Shown here piece by piece: positions 20,093 to 28,919 of a stretch of DNA of 64,000 bases. Position numbers and translations under genes: made by a program. Below the pieces are notes generated by a model. The model did not search any database and was not told the DNA's origin. It saw nothing but the letters and a program-made list of their open reading frames with translations. The stretch is from Levilactobacillus brevis (lineage in GTDB: Bacteria; Bacillota; Bacilli; Lactobacillales; Lactobacillaceae). The number at the start of each line of letters is the position of its first letter. Position 1 is the stretch's first letter. The stretch is taken from assembly GCA_003666485.1 (NCBI GenBank), contig CP032931.1, positions 2,604,001 to 2,668,000 of the forward strand. The letters run 5' to 3'.

Positions 20093-21103
20093 TTAGAGAG
20101 TTGCGAAGTGCAATAACGTCCGAACCATGTTGCAAGTGAAGCCCCATTCGTTGTCGTACCAAGCAACAGTCTTGACAAGTTGGGTGTCACCGTTAGTCGT
20201 AACTTCAGTTTGGGTTGGGTCAAAGACAGAACCGTGATCATCATCGATGATGTCTGAAGAAACGATTTCGTCGGCGTTGTAACCGAAGGCTTCGTTACCT
20301 TCAGTGTGCTTCTTCATAGCGTCGTTGATTTCGTCAGCAGTAACCTTCTTGTCCAGAACAGTGACTAATTCAGTCAAAGAACCGTCAGTCAAAGGAACAC
20401 GTTGTGCATGGCCTTGTAACTTACCCTTCAAGTCAGGGATAACCAAACCGATAGCCTTAGCGGCACCAGTTGAGTGAGGAATCGTGTTAACACTGGCAGT
20501 ACGGTTGTTCCGCATCTTCTTGCCACGAGGGCCATCCAAGATTTGTTGGGTAGCAGTGAAGGCATGAATAGTGGTCATCGTACCAGCCTTGATACCGAAT
20601 TCCTTGTTCATGAAGTAAGCCATTGGTGCCAAGCAGTTCGTGGTGCAAGAACCAGCAGAAACGATCACATCGTCCTTGCTTAAGGCATCCAAGTTAACGC
20701 CAGGTACAACCGTCGTAACGGCACCGGCTGGAGCAGATACTAATACCCGCTTAACACCAGCATCGATGTGGGCGTGAGCCTTTTCTTCGGAAGTGTAGAA
20801 ACCGGTACATTCGAGGACGAAGTCAACACCGTCGTTCTTAACCCAAGGAATGTCTTGAGCCTTTGGTTCAGCGTAAACAGGGTATTCCTTACCGTCAACC
20901 ACGATGCCCTTGTCCGTAGCGGAAACTTCGCCAGGGAAACGGCCATGAGTTGAGTCATACTTCAACAAGTAAGCTAACATGGAAGGTGTCGTCAAATCGT
21001 TGATGGCAACAACTTCGATGTCACTTGAGTGGAGTTCGTGAATCCGCTTGAAAGCCAAACGGCCGATACGTCCGAAACCATTAATACCAATCTTTACAGT
21101 CAT
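20093..21103 (-). CDS. gap: Glyceraldehyde-3-phosphate dehydrogenase (type I)
   Basis: 336 residues from the ATG at 21103, chosen over an upstream in-frame start because GAAGGAGGAAA is directly ahead. NAD-binding [16 protein letters not shown] with a later acidic residue, the catalytic cysteine in [15 protein letters not shown], the histidine in [10 protein letters not shown], and the C-terminal [18 protein letters not shown]. It oxidises glyceraldehyde 3-phosphate with phosphate and NAD. It is downstream of cggR by 67 bases; a TACAAT -10-like hexamer at 21165-21170 might give it extra transcription. Confidence 0.98.
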   Translation of the reverse strand: MTVKIGINGFGRIGRLAFKRIHELHSSDIEVVAINDLTTPSMLAYLLKYDSTHGRFPGEVSATDKGIVVDGKEYPVYAEPKAQDIPWVKNDGVDFVLECTGFYTSEEKAHAHIDAGVKRVLVSAPAGAVTTVVPGVNLDALSKDDVIVSAGSCTTNCLAPMAYFMNKEFGIKAGTMTTIHAFTATQQILDGPRGKKMRNNRTASVNTIPHSTGAAKAIGLVIPDLKGKLQGHAQRVPLTDGSLTELVTVLDKKVTADEINDAMKKHTEGNEAFGYNADEIVSSDIIDDDHGSVFDPTQTEVTTNGDTQLVKTVAWYDNEWGFTCNMVRTLLHFATL

Positions 21104-21170
21104 ACTGTGATTTCCTCCTTCAGGAAGCAAACAAAGATAATTTTTTAAAAAGCAATACATGTTCATTGTA

Positions 21171-22199
21171 TCACTTTTTTAAAACAAAGTCAGCAGCACC
21201 TTCATCGGTTACTAGCCAAGTCTGTGCTGGCGCTAAACGCATGTAAGCCGCAATTGCGGCCCCCTTCTCGGCACCACCGGCAACGGCGATGACTAATTGT
21301 TTAGCGGCTAAGTCGCCAATTTCCAACCCGATACGGGGGAACTTGCTGACGACGTGGCCCTGGTCATCATAGAAATAACCAAAGGCCTCACCCACGGCAT
21401 GGGCCGCGGATAAATCGGCGATCACGTGCGGATCCATTTTCCGCCGCTCGGCCATGACAAATGCCTGACCGATGCCGTGAATCACCACGTTGCTCTGGGC
21501 AATCAACTGTAACACTTCGTGGATTGCTGGCTCCGCGAACAACGATTTATAGGTGGCTGAGTTCAGTTGTTCCGGCACATAGAGCTGTCGAAACGCGCTG
21601 TTGGTGTGCTCCGCCATGGCGGCACTCACCGTGTTGGCCTGAATGGCGGGCGACTCACCAACCCCACCACGCGCCGGAACGAATAACAATTCCCGGTTAG
21701 TGGCCAGTGCCGGTGTCAACGCATCCGCCACGCTTGCCAACGTGTGACCGCCCATGACGGCAACCGTACTGGGTCCTGCTGGCATCTGCGCCATCAGAAC
21801 CTGCCCGGCCGCCTGGGCTAAGCCATTGAGCGAACCGTTAGCCGCGGTGCTGTCACCGGGAACGATCGTGCAATGCGCGATGCCCAGCTTTTGCGCCAGT
21901 TCGCGTTCTCGCTGTTGGCGGCCCGCCAGGTCGTTCATCACGGGGGTCAACCCCCGCAAGACCCGCTGGCCACCAGCCGTGATCTGCATCCCCCGGACAG
22001 ACATCTGAATGAATCCCAAGTCTGCCAAGGCGTCCGTGGTCGTTCGTACCGTCCGCTCGGAACACGCGAGCTTGGTCGCTAGCGTCCGCCGCCCCACGGG
22101 TTGGAGGCGGGCAACACCCTGCAGAACACGGAAGCGGCTGGTCAGTTTCCCAACCATCTGGGGCATAATCGCATCCACCCACTGCCAATCTTCATGCAT
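21171..22199 (-). CDS. cggR: Central glycolytic genes regulator CggR
   Basis: 342 residues of the SorC/CggR family. An N-terminal winged helix-turn-helix ([30 protein letters not shown], residues 36-65) precedes a sugar-phosphate-binding domain with [52 protein letters not shown] and a C-terminal [16 protein letters not shown]. In Bacillus the protein represses the gapA operon until fructose 1,6-bisphosphate binds; the same role fits here because gap follows directly. Its own promoter (22305-22333) and a candidate direct-repeat operator (22218-22253) suggest autoregulation. Confidence 0.95.
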   Translation of the reverse strand: MHEDWQWVDAIMPQMVGKLTSRFRVLQGVARLQPVGRRTLATKLACSERTVRTTTDALADLGFIQMSVRGMQITAGGQRVLRGLTPVMNDLAGRQQRERELAQKLGIAHCTIVPGDSTAANGSLNGLAQAAGQVLMAQMPAGPSTVAVMGGHTLASVADALTPALATNRELLFVPARGGVGESPAIQANTVSAAMAEHTNSAFRQLYVPEQLNSATYKSLFAEPAIHEVLQLIAQSNVVIHGIGQAFVMAERRKMDPHVIADLSAAHAVGEAFGYFYDDQGHVVSKFPRIGLEIGDLAAKQLVIAVAGGAEKGAAIAAYMRLAPAQTWLVTDEGAADFVLKK

Positions 22200-22217
22200 C
22201 CTGCTTACCTCCTAGTG

Positions 22218-22253
22218 GGACGATAACCGACCTATGGTGGCTGATAAACGCCC
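22218..22253 (-). promoter_or_regulatory. Candidate CggR operator (direct repeat in the leader)
   Basis: On the minus strand GGGCGTTTATCAGCC and GGTCGGTTATCGTCC match at 11 of 15 positions and are repeated with a 21 bp period, between the promoter and the ribosome binding site of cggR. Bacillus CggR also binds two direct repeats about 20 bp apart downstream of its promoter, though the base consensus differs. Confidence 0.45.
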
Positions 22254-22304
22254 ACCCTGGTCAAAAAATTTAAGGCCAACCAGAGCTAACCTTTTACGAT
22301 TAAT

Positions 22305-22333
22305 AGTATAATCCCATGCTCGCCCTTTAGCAA
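22305..22333 (-). promoter_or_regulatory. Promoter of cggR-gap
   Basis: On the minus strand TTGCTA, 17 bp, TATACT, with a leader of about 95 bases. Confidence 0.65.
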
Positions 22334-22437
22334 GTAATTCAGACCGTTAATTTATGTAAGCCCTTACAATAGAAGAAACTGAAACATAAGGTGTACTGGA
22401 CCAGCCAGAAACTGGCGGCGTACCTCGAATTATAGGC

Positions 22438-22479
22438 AAAAAAATCGCCGTCCTCCGGCGAACCGGCGACGACGATTTC
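22438..22479 (-). terminator. Terminator of the first tRNA-Arg
   Basis: On the minus strand AAATCGTCGTCGCCGG and CCGGAGGACGGCGATTT enclose a TTCG tetraloop, followed by a T-run. Confidence 0.85.
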
Positions 22480-22494
22480 TTTGCTTTTATTTGA

Positions 22495-22566
22495 TGCGCC
22501 CGGAGGGAATCGAACCCCCATTTCAAGAACCGGAATCTTACGTGCGATCCATTACACTACGGGCGC
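22495..22566 (-). tRNA. tRNA-Arg (anticodon CCG), copy 1
   Basis: On the minus strand the acceptor stem GCGCCCG pairs with CGGGCGC; the D-arm is GTGTAATGGATCGCAC, the anticodon loop TTCCGGT (anticodon CCG, reading CGG), and the T-arm GGGGGTTCGATTCCCTC. The discriminator is A and CCA is not encoded. Its promoter is at 22597-22625. Confidence 0.93.
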
Positions 22567-22596
22567 ATAAAAATTGTTATGAACAACACCTTGATT

Positions 22597-22625
22597 ACTA
22601 TAACTGATTTTGAATAAAAATACAA
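22597..22625 (-). promoter_or_regulatory. Promoter of tRNA-Arg copy 1
   Basis: Minus strand TTGTAT, 17 bp, TATAGT, about 25 bases before the mature 5' end. The same arrangement precedes copy 2. Confidence 0.7.
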
Positions 22626-22697
22626 GGCAGTTTTTCATTTTTAGGGGAGAATTCATGCTATAATGACGGCATTAACTTTTTCCTGGAGGTTTCCGCA

Positions 22698-23297
22698 ATG
22701 ACGCGACATAAGACTTTTCGCCTGGTCGTTGACGCATTATTAATGGCGATCGTTTTGCTACAAAATATTATTCCGTTTCTGGGCTACGTGCCCCTGGGTC
22801 CATTCAGTATGACCCTGATTGGCTTGACCGTCATCGTGGCCGGTACGGCTCTGGGTCCCAAAGACGGCCTGGTCATCGGTGGGTTCTGGGGCCTAATCAC
22901 CTTCGTGCGGACCTTTACCTGGCCATCCAGCCCGGTTGCCCCACTGATCTTTACCAACCCGTTGATTTCCATCCTGCCCCGCTTGCTGATGGGGCTAGCG
23001 GCTGGTGGACTCTACACCTGGGGCCGTAACCGTCAGTGGTCTCAGCGTCGCGCCATGCAAGTTGCCGCCGGTTGTGCGGCGTTGGTCAACACCCTTTTGG
23101 TCCTAGGCCTGGTCTTTTTCTTCTACCAAACGCCCGCCGTCGCCACGGCGTTCGGCGCCAAGGGTAACCAAACCTTGGGCTACGTGCTGATGATTTCCTT
23201 ACTGACTAACGGGATTCCAGAGTTTATTTTAGATGTTCTAGTTGCCCCGTTGATTGCCCGGCCCCTACGTAACCGCTGGGATCGGCTCAGAGCCTAA
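22698..23297 (+). CDS. ECF transporter substrate-binding (S) component
   Basis: 199 residues, about six hydrophobic segments, matching the ECF S-component fold: LLMAIVLLQNIIPFLGYVPLG at the first segment and loop, FSMTLIGLTVIVAGTALGPKDGLVIGGFWG, a PLIFTNPLISILPRLLMGL block and a C-terminal GIPEFILDVLVAPLIARPL. S components capture a vitamin and associate with a shared EcfA/A'/T energising module, encoded elsewhere. The PLGPFSMTLI and GPKDGL features are seen in pantothenate-type (PanT) members, so pantothenate is a reasonable guess, but no vitamin riboswitch is visible upstream to confirm it. RBS CTGGAGG. It sits between two tRNA-Arg genes. Confidence 0.8.
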   Translation: MTRHKTFRLVVDALLMAIVLLQNIIPFLGYVPLGPFSMTLIGLTVIVAGTALGPKDGLVIGGFWGLITFVRTFTWPSSPVAPLIFTNPLISILPRLLMGLAAGGLYTWGRNRQWSQRRAMQVAAGCAALVNTLLVLGLVFFFYQTPAVATAFGAKGNQTLGYVLMISLLTNGIPEFILDVLVAPLIARPLRNRWDRLRA

Positions 23298-23369
23298 TCA
23301 GTATTGGTCCTACACGGGTGGCCGGCCGCGATTTATGACTGCTCACCCTGAGTTAATCATTAATTTTCT

Positions 23370-23403
23370 ACGCGTTCACGTTACTTGTGAGCGCGTTTTT
23401 TTG
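23370..23403 (+). terminator. Terminator of the ECF S-component gene
   Basis: ACGCGTTCAC pairs with GTGAGCGCGT, followed by TTTTTTT. Confidence 0.85.
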
Positions 23404-23495
23404 GTTTCAAATCCAATAAATTAAAATAATCTAATAGCCTGACTAAACCCTTATCCCAGCTGGTCTAGATACCAGATAGGACGGTATCATCTAGC

Positions 23496-23553
23496 GGTGT
23501 ACACGAGTGGTGTATACCGCCTTCAGTCACATTGGTGTACATTTCGGTGTACA
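23496..23553. repeat. Four iterated GGTGTACA motifs downstream of tRNA-Arg copy 2
   Basis: GGTGTACA at 23496, GGTGTATA at 23509, GGTGTACA at 23534 and 23546. Short iterated motifs of this type beside a tRNA 3' end resemble arm-type binding sites of tyrosine integrases. No integrase gene is present, so this may be a scar of an integrated element. Confidence 0.45.
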
Positions 23554-23642
23554 TTTGTCCACGATTAATCTGCATCAAACAAAAAGAAAAGACCGCAATA
23601 GCAACGTTTTCACGTCCTATCACGACCTATCCTAACTATAAG

Positions 23643-23714
23643 TGCGCCCGGAGGGAATCGAACCCCCATTTCAAGAACCGGAATCTTACGTGCGATCCAT
23701 TACACTACGGGCGC
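23643..23714 (-). tRNA. tRNA-Arg (anticodon CCG), copy 2
   Basis: Identical over the mature sequence to the copy at 22495: same acceptor stem GCGCCCG, anticodon loop TTCCGGT and T-arm, no encoded CCA. No strong terminator hairpin is seen right after it. Confidence 0.93.
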
Positions 23715-23746
23715 CTATCAGCATCAGTATTTTTGAGCACCTAATT

Positions 23747-23775
23747 ACTATACCTGATGCTGAATATAAATTCAA
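23747..23775 (-). promoter_or_regulatory. Promoter of tRNA-Arg copy 2
   Basis: Minus strand TTGAAT, 17 bp, TATAGT. The sequence around it is recognisably homologous to the promoter of copy 1, so gene and promoter were duplicated together. Confidence 0.7.
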
Positions 23776-23800
23776 GGGGTCGTTGAAAATTTCTTCCGGA

Positions 23801-24538
23801 TTAGATGTAAATCAGCGTGACCCCACCAAAGGACACATTCCCGTGAATCGTGACTTGTGGCGTCGTCCGGTCGGGCGTGGCCGTGCCCTTTTCTTCAACC
23901 GCGCCGAAGCCCGTGTTGACGTTATTTTGCACGTTCCAGTTCTTAGGAATGAACAACTCCGTGCCGCCAAATGAATCGTCGACCACGATCTCTGCGCCGT
24001 CTGGATTCAGCGCAACGTTGTCGAAGTACACCTTGGCATTACCCATGTAAACCTTGATGACGGCCCGTTTAAAATCCTGTGATTGCAGGTAGCGAATACT
24101 GCTACTCATGTTCACGTCAACTAGAATTTCCGCCTCGTCGCTGTTCTGCACGTCCTCTTCTTCCCAGTCGTGGCCATGCCGGTGATGCCAATCCTGACCA
24201 TTCACGATTACCCGTGGGCCATGGTGATGCCAGCGCCAACGCGGCTTGATGATCAGTGACAGACCCGCCGTTAACAGGACCGCCGCCCCCAGAATCGTCC
24301 AGGGTGCCAGGGTCGCAATCCCCAGCGGCTTAGCGAAGATGATGGCCAGAAAGGCTAAGGAAAACACCATCCCCCCTACCGTGACGTGAATCACGCTTTC
24401 GACAAACGCCGCGACTAAAAACATCGCCAGCAACAACGTCCAAAATCCAATATGATAGGTGAAAATGCCCAGTTGGCTGGTCACTAAGATACCTGCCGCC
24501 AACACTAGGAAAACACCCCAAAACCAATTTCGATGCAT
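23801..24538 (-). CDS. LiaF-like membrane protein (C-terminal cell-wall stress domain)
   Basis: 245 residues. Four hydrophobic helices fill residues 1-100 (WFWGVFLVLAAGILV onward), then a histidine-rich linker (HHHGPRVIVNGQDWHHRHGHDW) and a cytoplasmic or surface beta-helix domain from about 145 to the end (VIKVYMGNAKVYFDNV, GAEIVVDDSFGGTELFIPKNW, HGNVSFGGVTLIYI), the DUF2154/LiaF C-terminal pattern. LiaF proteins restrain a LiaSR two-component system in response to cell-envelope stress; here the partner is a LytTR protein instead, encoded 5 bases upstream. The pair is therefore probably an envelope-responsive regulatory module. Confidence 0.75.
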   Translation of the reverse strand: MHRNWFWGVFLVLAAGILVTSQLGIFTYHIGFWTLLLAMFLVAAFVESVIHVTVGGMVFSLAFLAIIFAKPLGIATLAPWTILGAAVLLTAGLSLIIKPRWRWHHHGPRVIVNGQDWHHRHGHDWEEEDVQNSDEAEILVDVNMSSSIRYLQSQDFKRAVIKVYMGNAKVYFDNVALNPDGAEIVVDDSFGGTELFIPKNWNVQNNVNTGFGAVEEKGTATPDRTTPQVTIHGNVSFGGVTLIYI

Positions 24539-24543
24539 CTGCT

Positions 24544-24990
24544 TTACCCCTCTCGTTCTAGTGCCTCTTTGAGCGCCTTGTAGTAGCGCCGCGACACGTA
24601 GAGTTGCTTGTGTGATTTCTGAAATTTAACCAAATTACCCGTGACGGACTTGGTCAACGATAAGATTTGCTCACGGTTGAGGATGGCGGACTTGGAGACC
24701 CGCTGGAAAGTTGTGGGCAACGCGTCAGCCAGCTCGTACAAGGGCTGTCGCGTAACGTAGACGTCATCAGCCGTGTGGACCATCACTTGGTGATCCGCCG
24801 CTTCCAGGAATAAAATGCTACCGACTCGGACTTGATAATTCTGCCCGCGCTGGCGTAGCGTAAGTCGTTTGGCCGAAGCACTGGCAGCTTCTAGGGCCGC
24901 CACCAATTGACTGACGTCCGTATTAGCTGCCGCGCGAATGGTCACATCCGGTTCCGATGCCGTCTCATCAACTTCCACGTGGATTTTCAA
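24544..24990 (-). CDS. LytTR-family DNA-binding regulator
   Basis: 148 residues, start TTG at 24990 behind AAAGGGGGTGG. An N-terminal 45-residue segment (MKIHVEVDETASEPDVTIRA) leads into a LytTR domain from about 50 to 145 (RVGSILFLEAADHQVMVHT, YVTRQPLYELADALPTTFQRVSKSAILNREQI, the last part matching the DNA-contact strand region). There is no receiver domain, so it is not a classical response regulator. The following gene is a membrane protein, like other LytTR regulatory systems where a membrane partner inhibits the regulator. Confidence 0.82.
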   Translation of the reverse strand: MKIHVEVDETASEPDVTIRAAANTDVSQLVAALEAASASAKRLTLRQRGQNYQVRVGSILFLEAADHQVMVHTADDVYVTRQPLYELADALPTTFQRVSKSAILNREQILSLTKSVTGNLVKFQKSHKQLYVSRRYYKALKEALEREG

Positions 24991-25354
24991 ATCGCCACCC
25001 CCTTTCGTTATTTCAAGTAAACCATATCCACTGGCAAAAATAAATAACGGTAGCGTGACCGGTCAATTAACCAACGCAAGTGGTCGCCTAAGTTCGGTGA
25101 GCAAACCTTCTGCCCGCTACGCCGCAAGGACTGGCCCGCCTGCTGGTCGCCGCTGATCACTGGTTCCTGACACAATCGATGGGTGTTTGCAAATTCACTT
25201 AAAACCGCCCTTCTGATTGACTTCACAGCGTTGCCACCCCGGTTCACGGCGTTAGCACTCTCCCCATTCGACTGACAGAATACGTGACGTTTGGCCAAAC
25301 TCTGTTATGATGGTTTTAGTTAATTGGTTCTGGCCGAAATGGTAAGTCATATTG
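24991..25354. other. Intergenic leader of the LytTR-LiaF pair
   Basis: About 360 bp between divergent genes. The minus-strand reading has a 96-codon open frame at 25008-25298 with a TTG start and no ribosome site, which I do not accept as a gene. A GGGGTGGCAACGC stretch near 25250 resembles a T-box core but has no accompanying terminator. Nothing else is recognised. Confidence 0.3.
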
Positions 25355-25384
25355 TTTGACCTACTTTGACCATAGCGGTACACT
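25355..25384 (+). promoter_or_regulatory. clpP promoter with CtsR operator
   Basis: The minus strand carries GGTCAAAGTAGGTCAAA (25355-25371), a perfect CtsR heptad direct repeat. On the plus strand TTGACC (25356-25361), a 17 bp spacer and TACACT (25379-25384) form the promoter, so the operator covers the -35 hexamer. Repression by CtsR and relief on heat stress is expected from the family. Confidence 0.92.
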
Positions 25385-25442
25385 AACAACATGTTAGCGA
25401 AACGCTAGCCATTCAATAGTTAATAAGGGAGGCTATCTAGTC

Positions 25443-26039
25443 ATGAATTTAGTACCAACAGTTATTGAACAATCATCCCGTGGCGAACGGGCCTATGATA
25501 TCTATTCACGACTCTTAAAAGACCGGATCATTATGTTATCTGGCCCAATCGAAGATGACATGGCAAACGCCATCATTGCGCAATTGCTCTTCTTGGACGC
25601 CCAAGACTCCACTAAGGACATTTCGTTGTACATCAACTCACCAGGTGGTGTGGTTTCTTCCGGCTTGGCCATTTACGATACCATGAACTTCATCCAATCC
25701 GACGTGCAAACCATTACGTTGGGGATGGCAGCTTCCATGGCCAGTGTCTTGGCTTCATCCGGGACTAAGGGCAAGCGTTTTGCATTGCCACATGCCCAAG
25801 TCATGATTCACCAACCATCAGGTGGTGCTCAAGGGCAACAAACTGAAATTGAAATTGCTGCACGTGAGATCTTGAAGACCCGTGAATTGATCAACAAGAT
25901 TTTGGCTGAAAACTCTGGTCAACCCGTTGAACGTCTGAACCAAGATACCGAACGGGACAACTACTTGAGTGCGCAAGAAGCCGTTGATTATGGTTTGATT
26001 GACCACATCATGACCAACAGTAGCGAACAAAAGAAGTAA
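25443..26039 (+). CDS. clpP: ATP-dependent Clp protease proteolytic subunit
   Basis: 198 residues. The catalytic triad is visible: serine in [15 protein letters not shown] (residue about 98), histidine in [11 protein letters not shown] (about 123), and aspartate in [13 protein letters not shown] (about 172). The N-terminal [29 protein letters not shown] is typical. It forms the tetradecameric chamber fed by ClpX, ClpC or ClpE for protein quality control. The start follows GGGAGGC. It is controlled by a CtsR box and faces whiA across a repeat-filled gap of about 925 bp. Confidence 0.98.
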   Translation: MNLVPTVIEQSSRGERAYDIYSRLLKDRIIMLSGPIEDDMANAIIAQLLFLDAQDSTKDISLYINSPGGVVSSGLAIYDTMNFIQSDVQTITLGMAASMASVLASSGTKGKRFALPHAQVMIHQPSGGAQGQQTEIEIAAREILKTRELINKILAENSGQPVERLNQDTERDNYLSAQEAVDYGLIDHIMTNSSEQKK

Positions 26040-26048
26040 TCGACTAAT

Positions 26049-26092
26049 TAAAAATAACACCGGCCCGGCTTGGGTTGGTGTTATTTTTTTTG
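26049..26092 (+). terminator. Terminator of clpP
   Basis: AATAACACCGGCCC pairs with GGGTTGGTGTTATT, followed by TTTTTTT. Confidence 0.9.
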
Positions 26093-26267
26093 CACTAAAC
26101 ACTTGAGTCCCACCACTAACGGATCGGTTGAGCTTGTCTTTTCGATTCAGAGATTAAGACTAACCAAAGATTGCAAACGCAAAATACCTGATAATACCTA
26201 GCTGACGGGGATTGCAGACATTAAAGTTAGCCCCCCATCACCTGCGGCTGTCAGAGATGTGGGGGCT

Positions 26268-26457
26268 GGCCGCCTCCCGTCCGCCAAATATGAGCCGGAA
26301 CGCGGTGGGCGGCGGGACAAGCCAAGAAGCGGTCTCGTCTCCTCGACTTTGAGCCGAAGTTCGCGTCTCAAAATCGCCAGTTCCCTAACCGGCATGAACC
26401 ATGCCGCTAAGGGAACTCCCACGGCTGAGCTCATATTTAGCGGACTCCCGGCTACAG
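26268..26457 (+). repeat. Structured intergenic repeat core, copy 3
   Basis: Begins GGCCGCCTCCCGTCCGCC and ends GCGGACTCCCGGCTACAG. Outer arms CCAAATATGAGC and GCTCATATTT; middle arms CGACTTTGAG and CTCAAAATCG (one mismatch); inner hairpin AGTTCCCTAACCGGCATG with CATGCCGCTAAGGGAACT. The first 43 or so bases are identical to copy 1. Confidence 0.88.
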
Positions 26458-26639
26458 AGATGTTTCACTAGTCGGTTAGGTTAGTCCTTGGCAACAGGTG
26501 AACTACAGTCACATCTAATCCAATTCGGTGGGACTGAGAAGCGCCAATCCGTCGGCGTCAACCGGCAATTCAGCGCCCCCCAGTGGTGTTGGCCCAGTTA
26601 GTGGCATCGCTGAAATGGCAAACATTAATGGCAATCTGC

Positions 26640-26825
26640 CACGTAGCCGTGAGTGAGCTAAATTTGGACTCAGCAGTGGGCGTTTTCAAGTGAACTGCTT
26701 GAAAACGGGCGTCTTCGAGACGTGGTTTTCGGCTCGAAGCGAGGTTGAAGACCGCTCTTGGGCTTCGACCGGTCCTTCCCACAGCGTCACGGTCCAAATT
26801 TGGCGAACGGTCAGGCGGCCAGCAC
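26640..26825 (-). repeat. Structured intergenic repeat core, copy 4 (minus orientation)
   Basis: Diverged subtype. Outer arms are now GTCCAAATTTGG and CTAAATTTGGAC, middle arms CTTCGAG and CTCGAAG, and the inner hairpin CGTTTTCAAG with CTTGAAAACG is perfect over 10 bp. All three differ from copy 3 yet remain paired. Confidence 0.85.
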
Positions 26826-26964
26826 GAACTATCTTGCGTTCAGAAACTAATTTTCCGTCATGAACTCAAGTGTCACAATGGCCCTGGCTACTTTCAAGCT
26901 TGCAATTTTTAAAGACTAACAGAAAAAACGGCCCCCAGCACCATTAGCTGAAAGTCGCTTTCCC

Positions 26965-27903
26965 CTACGCCGAAGCTTCTTCACGAAGGTGCTTGGCATA
27001 GTCATTGATTTTACGTAAGCGGTGATTGATACCGGACTTGGAAATAGGACCGCCGGGAACCAGGTCACCGAGTTCTTTCAAACTGACCTCTTGATGGGCC
27101 ATCCGCGTTTCAGCAACTTCACGTAACTTGATTGGAAGTTGCCCCAGGCCGACCGTGGCTTCAATAAACTGAATGTTATCGAGCTGTCGGGTCGAGGCGT
27201 TGGCCACCTTGTCCATATTGGCGTTTTCACAGTTGACCAACCGATTGACCGAGTTGCGCATGTCCCGCATGATGCGGACGTCTTCGAACCGCAGCATGGC
27301 CGTGGTGGCGCCAATCAGGGACAGGAAGTCCGCAATCTTTTCGGCACCCTTCAAGTACGTGATGTACCCACTCCGTCGCACGATGGTCCGAGCATTCAAG
27401 TCATAACGGTTCATCATTTCCGCAATCATCTGGTTGTGCTCCTCGTATAGTGAGTAGATTTCCAGGTGGTAGCGACTGGTTTCGGGGTTGTTGACGGACC
27501 CGCCCGCCAGAAAGGCACCGCGCAAATAAGAGCGGACCCGCATGTCATCGTTTAAGATTTCATCTGGCACGGACTCCAACAGCTGCATCCCGTCAAAGAT
27601 ACCGAGGTCGGATAAGACTTCCGTGGCTCCCGTTTTGACTCGGACAATGTACAGGTTATTTTTTTTGAGCTTCATTTTACGCCGCACCAGCAATTCACTT
27701 TCCAAATCGTAGAATTGCTTGAGCAACTGGTACATCCGCCGGGCAATCGCCGGGTTTTCTGTTTGGACATTCAAGACAAAGTGATGATTGGCGAGCCCAA
27801 GGGCGCCGTTCATCCGGATCAAGGCGACTAATTCAGCCTTGGCGTTGTCGCGGTGAACCTCCAGGGTGGTTAATTCTTTTTTGACTTCACTGGCGTATGA
27901 CAC
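26965..27903 (-). CDS. whiA: Sporulation/division regulator WhiA
   Basis: 312 residues. N-terminal LAGLIDADG-homing-endonuclease-like region ([25 protein letters not shown] near residues 127-150) and a C-terminal helix-turn-helix ([44 protein letters not shown]). It is widespread in non-sporulating Bacillota, where it affects division and chromosome segregation. The start is GTG at 27903, immediately after the yvcK stop, with GGAGG inside the yvcK end, so translation is coupled. It is the last of the rapZ-yvcK-whiA operon. Confidence 0.95.
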   Translation of the reverse strand: MSYASEVKKELTTLEVHRDNAKAELVALIRMNGALGLANHHFVLNVQTENPAIARRMYQLLKQFYDLESELLVRRKMKLKKNNLYIVRVKTGATEVLSDLGIFDGMQLLESVPDEILNDDMRVRSYLRGAFLAGGSVNNPETSRYHLEIYSLYEEHNQMIAEMMNRYDLNARTIVRRSGYITYLKGAEKIADFLSLIGATTAMLRFEDVRIMRDMRNSVNRLVNCENANMDKVANASTRQLDNIQFIEATVGLGQLPIKLREVAETRMAHQEVSLKELGDLVPGGPISKSGINHRLRKINDYAKHLREEASA

Positions 27904-27905
27904 CG

Positions 27906-28919
27906 TTAAGGCCTCCGTTTCATTCGGTAACGCGGCTGGCCAATTAAGTTCAAGAGTTCATGAACGACCTCTTGCCCGTTGTGGAAAGCCCCATTATCGC
28001 GTAATTGTAAAAAGTCGGTCGAAATGACCCGGCACCCCTGATCACGGAGTCCCTGAAAGTCATGCCGCACCGGTTGAGACATTTCGTCCCAGCGTTGGTA
28101 ATCAATGTATTGGTCAGGCACCTTGCGGGTGTTGACCAACACCGTGTCAATAAAATTTGTGTGTAAATGCTGGTTCAAGACGCGCACGTGATCGGCATCG
28201 GTGAAGTTTTCCGTTTCACCCTTTTGCGTCATGATGTTGCAGATGTAAACGACTTCCGCCGACGTCTCCTTGACCGCGTTGCCGACGCTTTCAATCATCA
28301 GGTTGGGCAGGATGCTGGTAAATAGGCTCCCGGGCCCCAAGACGATTTGATCAGCGTTCATGATGGCATCGATGACCGGCTGGACGGCTTGCGGCTGCTG
28401 GTGATGGTCGCTAGTCTCGACCCACACCCGCTTGATGAGCTTGTGGGCGGCCGTGATTTCCGACTCGCCACTCAGGGTACTGCCATCCGCAAATTGGGCG
28501 TGCAACTCCAACGGTTCATCGGCCGCCGGATAAATGTGGCCATTGACACGCATCAGTTGGGACAGTTCCTGAACAGCATCAAAAATACCGCCCTTCATTT
28601 CCGACAAGGCGGCAATGATTAGATTTCCGATCGCGTGACCGGCAAAGAAATCATCCGTCGTCTCAAACCGGTACTGGAACAAGTCTTTATAAATGTCTGG
28701 CACTTCCGCCAGCGCCACCATGACGTTGCGAATATCACCAGGCGGCACGACGTTCACGTAATGCCGAATGATACCAGAAGAACCCCCGTCATCAGCAACC
28801 GTGACCACTGCCGTAATATCGACATCTTGGTCACGCAGGTTGCGTAAGATTACGGGGAGTCCCGTTCCACCGCCAATGACCACGATTTTCGGGCGGCGGC
28901 TACTATTTAGCTCTCTCAT
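27906..28919 (-). CDS. yvcK: Gluconeogenesis factor YvcK/CofD-like
   Basis: 337 residues of the CofD/YvcK (UPF0052) family: [40 protein letters not shown] at the N-terminus, [33 protein letters not shown] and [15 protein letters not shown]. In Bacillus it binds UDP-sugars and is needed for gluconeogenic growth and cell-wall synthesis regulation. The start overlaps the rapZ stop (ATGA), so the pair is coupled. Confidence 0.95.
   Translation of the reverse strand: MRELNSSRRPKIVVIGGGTGLPVILRNLRDQDVDITAVVTVADDGGSSGIIRHYVNVVPPGDIRNVMVALAEVPDIYKDLFQYRFETTDDFFAGHAIGNLIIAALSEMKGGIFDAVQELSQLMRVNGHIYPAADEPLELHAQFADGSTLSGESEITAAHKLIKRVWVETSDHHQQPQAVQPVIDAIMNADQIVLGPGSLFTSILPNLMIESVGNAVKETSAEVVYICNIMTQKGETENFTDADHVRVLNQHLHTNFIDTVLVNTRKVPDQYIDYQRWDEMSQPVRHDFQGLRDQGCRVISTDFLQLRDNGAFHNGQEVVHELLNLIGQPRYRMKRRP

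Larger units (their letters stand above)
26163..26917. repeat. Composite repeat: long element interrupted by a second core
   Basis: The left edge (AAAGATTGCAAACGC, then CCTGATAATACCTAGCTGAC) and the right edge (CTACTTTCAAGCTTGCAA) match the two ends of the long element at 62930-63305. Inside, a plus-oriented core (26268-26457) interrupts the sequence that in the 63 kb element is continuous with its minus core; the original minus core follows at 26640-26825. The simplest reading is insertion of one element into another. No protein gene is present. Confidence 0.65.

Noticed and set aside
25008-25298. A 96-codon frame and a T-box-like GGGGTGGCAACGC upstream of the LytTR gene
   Set aside because: No ribosome site for the frame; the T-box-like stretch has a mismatch in the core, no specifier stem or terminator next to it, and the downstream gene is not an amino acid gene.
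26198-26797. Open frames of 70-80 codons across the structured repeats (also near 3060-3290, 39324-39572, 55346-55654, 56029-56340, 62430-62781 and 63020-63343)
   Set aside because: They lie on GC-rich palindromic repeat arms, lack ribosome binding sites, and the reading frame is not preserved between copies, so they are by-products of low stop-codon density.
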